A stretch of DNA of 16,590 nucleotides from Clostridium sp. (lineage in GTDB: Bacteria; Bacillota; Clostridia; Acetivibrionales; Acetivibrionaceae): assembly GCA_012841175.1 (NCBI GenBank), contig DUVG01000026.1:1-16590 (forward strand), written 5' to 3'. Every line of letters begins with the position of its first letter. The first letter of the stretch is position 1. The notes beneath the pieces were generated by a model, which saw only the letters and a program-made list of their open reading frames with translations, was not told the origin of the DNA and searched no databases. Below, in pieces: positions 13,707 through 16,590 of the stretch. The position numbers and the translations under genes were made by a program.

Positions 13707-13727
13707 TAAGACTTTAAAATATAATAT

Positions 13728-13761
13728 AAAAAGAACTGGCCTAAAAAAGCTGGTTCTTTTT
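13728..13761. terminator. Bidirectional terminator between convergent genes
   Basis: Stem AAAAAGAACTGGC (13728-13740) and GCTGGTTCTTTTT (13749-13761): 13 pairs with two adjacent G-U pairs on the plus strand, and an 8-base loop. The A-run and T-run flanks give a U-tract for both directions. It ends the zinc-ribbon protein gene (22 bases upstream) and the ABC permease gene (stop at 13770). Confidence 0.85.
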
Positions 13762-13769
13762 AATTTAAC

Positions 13770-14966
13770 TTATTTTGATAGTGCCTTTAACCTTGGATAA
13801 GAAATAGAAAGTAAAAGTATAGATAAGGGTATAAGAATTCCAGAGTACAAAAACCATTCTAAGCTATTTCTGTCTATGAATATTTCATTTAAAGCTTTTA
13901 AGGTTAGCCCCTGGGGAGTAAAAAGTGACACCCTCTCAAATGTCTTTGATAAAAGGGATATATCTACAAAGCAGCTTCCTGCAAAACTTGTAAGCAACAC
14001 AAAAACAGGAGTAAAAGCATTAAGCTGGGTGGATGTTTTGAATATAGATGCAAAAAATATTGTCATTGATGAAGTAGTAACAATAAATATGAATAGTGCA
14101 ATAAATATACTGATTTCTTTAAATACAATGGTCCCAAAAATAGCAGTTATCAATACAAAAATAGCTGCTTGAAATATGCCCGAAATAACAAGACAAAAAA
14201 ACCTTGCCCAAAAGGAAATACCAAAACCCCTTTTTACAGTTTTAAGTCTTCCTAAAGTTCTGTTTTCTCTCTCTTCAATTATCCACCCGCTTCCAAACAT
14301 TAGAAAAAACATTATAAACATAAGAAGTCCACCATATACCATATATTTTTGTGAATCAACTAACTTTTCTGATTCCAAAAAAGTATCAGAAGCATTTATA
14401 ATCTCATACTCAACCTGCATCAATGGACTTTCTTCAGTAAGTTTAATATAGTAGTCATTTATTCTTTCTGCCAATCCCTTCTTTTCAAAATTTAATTCCT
14501 CAAACTTTTCTGTTATAAGTGCATTTGATAATAATCTTGAATTTATAACTGATATTTCAGAAGATATAATCTCTGACAAAAAAGCTCCTGAAAATGATGA
14601 TGGCAATGTAAAAATCTCAACTGAAGGACTTGTGTCCAAATTATACAGGTCTTCTTCAAATCCTTCTTTTAGTACAAATATAGCCTCTACCTTCCCAGCC
14701 TCTAACATTATTTTTCCCTCTTCAAAAGATGTCTCAACAATCTCTAATCCTTCCCTTCTTTTAATTCTCTCAAATAGTTCTAGAGATAACTGAGTACTAT
14801 CATTGTCTACAAAAGCAGTTCTTATAAGTGAACTATCTACATTATTTGCTGTATAGCCATAGATTCCCCCTATTAATACAGGAAAAATTATTGCTATACA
14901 AGTAAAATATATATTTTTAAATATCAATTTCATATACATAAATACACATAGAAAAAATTGTCTCAT
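13770..14966 (-). CDS. ABC-2 type transporter permease (second permease)
   Basis: Integral membrane subunit of an ABC exporter, 398 residues. One N-terminal helix (about 19-40) is followed by a large extracytoplasmic region (about 41-205), then a cluster of five helices (about 208-230, 250-275, 283-304, 315-337 and 371-391). After the first helix of that cluster lies the charged cytoplasmic segment GWIIEERENRTLGRLKT, typical of ABC-2 permeases of the ABC2_membrane_3 type. It is the last gene of the operon. The ATG lies three bases after the stop of the first permease gene, and its Shine-Dalgarno-like GAAGG/GTAGGG falls within the end of that gene, implying translational coupling. It is a paralogue of that neighbour, so the two probably form a heterodimeric pore. 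Exporters with one ATPase and two such permeases include the linearmycin-resistance type; the substrate here is unknown. Confidence 0.93.
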   Translation of the reverse strand: MRQFFLCVFMYMKLIFKNIYFTCIAIIFPVLIGGIYGYTANNVDSSLIRTAFVDNDSTQLSLELFERIKRREGLEIVETSFEEGKIMLEAGKVEAIFVLKEGFEEDLYNLDTSPSVEIFTLPSSFSGAFLSEIISSEISVINSRLLSNALITEKFEELNFEKKGLAERINDYYIKLTEESPLMQVEYEIINASDTFLESEKLVDSQKYMVYGGLLMFIMFFLMFGSGWIIEERENRTLGRLKTVKRGFGISFWARFFCLVISGIFQAAIFVLITAIFGTIVFKEISIFIALFIFIVTTSSMTIFFASIFKTSTQLNAFTPVFVLLTSFAGSCFVDISLLSKTFERVSLFTPQGLTLKALNEIFIDRNSLEWFLYSGILIPLSILLLSISYPRLKALSK

Positions 14967-14969
14967 ATA

Positions 14970-16187
14970 CTACCCTACCTTCTTAAGTTTATAACTTACA
15001 GCTGAAAATATTAAAAAAACAACTCCAATTATCACCAAAGATGTTATCTCTTGATATGCATCAGGATACCTGTTACCTGAAAATACTTTCATAAATCCTT
15101 CCTGAATCCATCTATTTATTGTTAATCCACTTAAAACTCTTATTTTACCTGGCATTTTTGCAATAGGATAAATGCTTCCCCCTATTAAAGCCATAAGCAA
15201 AATTCCCATACTGCTTATAATCTCAAATTGTCGCTGATTACTAGATATAACCGAAACAAACAAAGACCAGCATGAAACAGCAAAAACCCCTGAAAGAAAA
15301 ACAGCAAAAGTTATAAAAAAGCCTGCTCCCCAATAGTTTTTAAAAATTTTTGAAGTTATAAAAAATATTAAACTCATTTGAAATACAGATACAAGCAAAG
15401 ATACAATAAGTTTTGAGGCTAATATCATACCCACTCCTACATTAGTTGTTGCAAGCCTAGACCTTATACCCGATATTCTTTCCATTAAAAGAAACCTTGA
15501 TATAGGTACAGCTGAAAAAAGTAAGAAAAGTGCTAAAAGAGAAGCAGTATAATATTCTGTAGCTGTCAAATTATCTTCTGGATATGTTTTAATTTCTGAA
15601 ACAACATTATTTCTATCTAGGGACTTCATTATTATATCTTGTGAAAGGGCATCAAACTCTCTATTTAATTCATCCCTTGCTATTCCCCCCGTTTCATTTA
15701 CAAATTTATAATATGAATACAATACCGCCTGACCTGATGAAACAATATTTGATGCACCAGTTATAAGAGTTTTTATAATTATAGCCTGCTCTTCTTTTTT
15801 TGCATTTCCTAAAATGGAAATACTTTTGTTTTCCCCAGAAACAACGCTAGAAACAAATCCTTCAGGAACTATAATTGCTGCTGCAATTTTGTTTTCATCA
15901 ATTAAAGATATAGCCTCCTCTTCTGATACCTTGTGTGTTTTGCCAATAAGTTCAACTTCTTCAAGCTGACTTATTAATATTCTTGACTCTATAGTATCAT
16001 CTTTATCTACAACAGCTACTGAAATAGGCTGTACAACAGTATTTTCATTTAAAATTGGATAAATTGCATATGAAAAATACAGTATCAATAAAATAGGCAT
16101 TGCAAAAATTATAATAAGCATTTTCCAGTCAGACAATACTAATTTCACATCATTAAACAAAATATTAATAAAAGTTTTAGTTTTCAT
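14970..16187 (-). CDS. ABC-2 type transporter permease (first permease)
   Basis: Integral membrane subunit, 405 residues, paired with the next gene. Topology: N-terminal helix (about 22-46, with FAMPILLILYFSYAIYPIL), an extracytoplasmic domain (about 47-210) with the segment ISVAVVDKDDTIESRILISQL common to ABC-2 permeases, then about five helices, including SLLALFLLFSAVPIS (about 215-230) and a final helix near 382-398. The cytoplasmic loop LLMERISGIRSRLATTNVG is the counterpart of the EERENRTLGRLKT loop in its partner. The ATG has only a poor ribosome site (GCGGTG). It follows the ATPase stop by 78 bases, an unusually wide gap for this otherwise tight operon. The gap holds a 17-codon frame (16184-16237) whose TGA overlaps this ATG. 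Confidence 0.92.
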   Translation of the reverse strand: MKTKTFINILFNDVKLVLSDWKMLIIIFAMPILLILYFSYAIYPILNENTVVQPISVAVVDKDDTIESRILISQLEEVELIGKTHKVSEEEAISLIDENKIAAAIIVPEGFVSSVVSGENKSISILGNAKKEEQAIIIKTLITGASNIVSSGQAVLYSYYKFVNETGGIARDELNREFDALSQDIIMKSLDRNNVVSEIKTYPEDNLTATEYYTASLLALFLLFSAVPISRFLLMERISGIRSRLATTNVGVGMILASKLIVSLLVSVFQMSLIFFITSKIFKNYWGAGFFITFAVFLSGVFAVSCWSLFVSVISSNQRQFEIISSMGILLMALIGGSIYPIAKMPGKIRVLSGLTINRWIQEGFMKVFSGNRYPDAYQEITSLVIIGVVFLIFSAVSYKLKKVG

Positions 16188-16265
16188 ATAACAACACCGC
16201 TCTTTATATATAACAGTTTTTTTGAAATACTATCCATTTTATATTGCTTTTTTAGTATCATTATT

Positions 16266-16590
16266 TTACTTCTCTTCTGTAATAAAAATATCTTCTAAAG
16301 AATGTTTTTTATACTCCTTTAATATATCATCTAATCTGCCGTAGGCTTTTACCAGTCCATTTTCTAAAAGCACAATGCGATCACACAACTTTTCAACTTC
16401 ATCTGTACTATGGCTTGAAAAAACAATAGCTCGTCCTTCTGATTTTAGTTTTAGCATCTTATCCATTATTTTTCTTTTAGAAATAATATCAACACCAACC
16501 AATGGCTCGTCCATAATAATTAATAAAGGATTATGAAGAAGTCCTATGGCTATGTTAAGCCTCCTCTTCATGCCTCCAGAATATGTATCA
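16266..16590 (-). CDS. ABC transporter ATP-binding protein (partial, 5' end beyond window)
   Basis: C-terminal third or so of an ABC ATPase; the frame runs open past the right edge, so the start is not in the window. An ATG at 16571 is internal, because the codons before it spell the upstream part of the ABC signature. Seen in order: signature YSGGMKRR, Walker B LLIIMDEP with its catalytic Glu, D-loop VGVD, and switch His in SSHSTDE, then a short tail ending in SLEDIFITEEK. The Walker A region lies outside. It powers the two permeases downstream as an exporter. The SLEDIF ending is usual for drug- or antibiotic-type ABC-2 ATPases. Confidence 0.95.
   Translation of the reverse strand, partial: DTYSGGMKRRLNIAIGLLHNPLLIIMDEPLVGVDIISKRKIMDKMLKLKSEGRAIVFSSHSTDEVEKLCDRIVLLENGLVKAYGRLDDILKEYKKHSLEDIFITEEK

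Noticed and set aside
13343..14451. Shadow frames opposite the zinc-ribbon and ABC permease genes
   Set aside because: All are antisense to long, well supported genes, with no start signals or recognisable domains.

Overview
The window looks like chromosomal DNA from an anaerobic, endospore-forming, cellulolytic Firmicute of class Clostridia. The bases are AT-rich and the Shine-Dalgarno sites are strong (GGAGG). There is a spoVA-type sporulation operon, and a secreted GH9 cellulase with two CBM3 modules and a type I dockerin, which is the hallmark of a cellulosome-forming species. The dockerin is closest in style to the Acetivibrio/Ruminiclostridium group. The cellulase is rich in Asp and Glu, which would suit an alkaliphilic or salt-tolerant member, but the species cannot be fixed from this window.

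Layout, left to right. (1) proA (minus) with its own promoter, then a small unrecognised gene (minus). (2) A YhcN/YlaJ-type spore lipoprotein (plus), which converges through a shared terminator on a six-gene minus-strand operon: DUF1657, a 2Duf-like DUF421 membrane protein, spoVAC, spoVAD, spoVAEb, DUF1657. This gene set matches the spoVA2/spoVA2mob type of operon, known in Bacilli for dipicolinic acid handling and strong spore heat resistance, except that the lipoprotein lies outside and inverted. (3) The cellulosomal GH9 cellulase (minus) with a clean terminator and a long leader that could fold in alternative ways. (4) A tiny Gly-rich one-helix protein missed by length cut-offs (plus), then a largely empty stretch with a possible gene relic, then a small NapH/Fer4_5-type membrane protein (plus) behind a strong promoter. 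(5) A class V PLP aminotransferase (minus). (6) A zinc-ribbon, single-TM protein with a very large extracytoplasmic part (plus), driven by a perfect consensus sigma-A promoter. (7) An ABC-2 exporter operon (minus): an ATPase cut by the right edge and two permeases.

The sporulation block is the only multi-gene pathway that can be read with confidence: the SpoVA proteins form the inner-membrane channel and DPA-binding machinery, and the DUF1657/2Duf proteins are accessories in the same membrane. The cellulase acts outside the cell on the cellulosome. The remaining genes look like independent units separated by terminators. Several annotated-style starts were moved: TTG or GTG codons sitting on or against the Shine-Dalgarno were replaced by better spaced starts for spoVAC, spoVAEb and the first DUF1657 gene, while spoVAD really does appear to start with TTG.

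No tRNA, rRNA, CRISPR array, insertion sequence or phage gene was seen.
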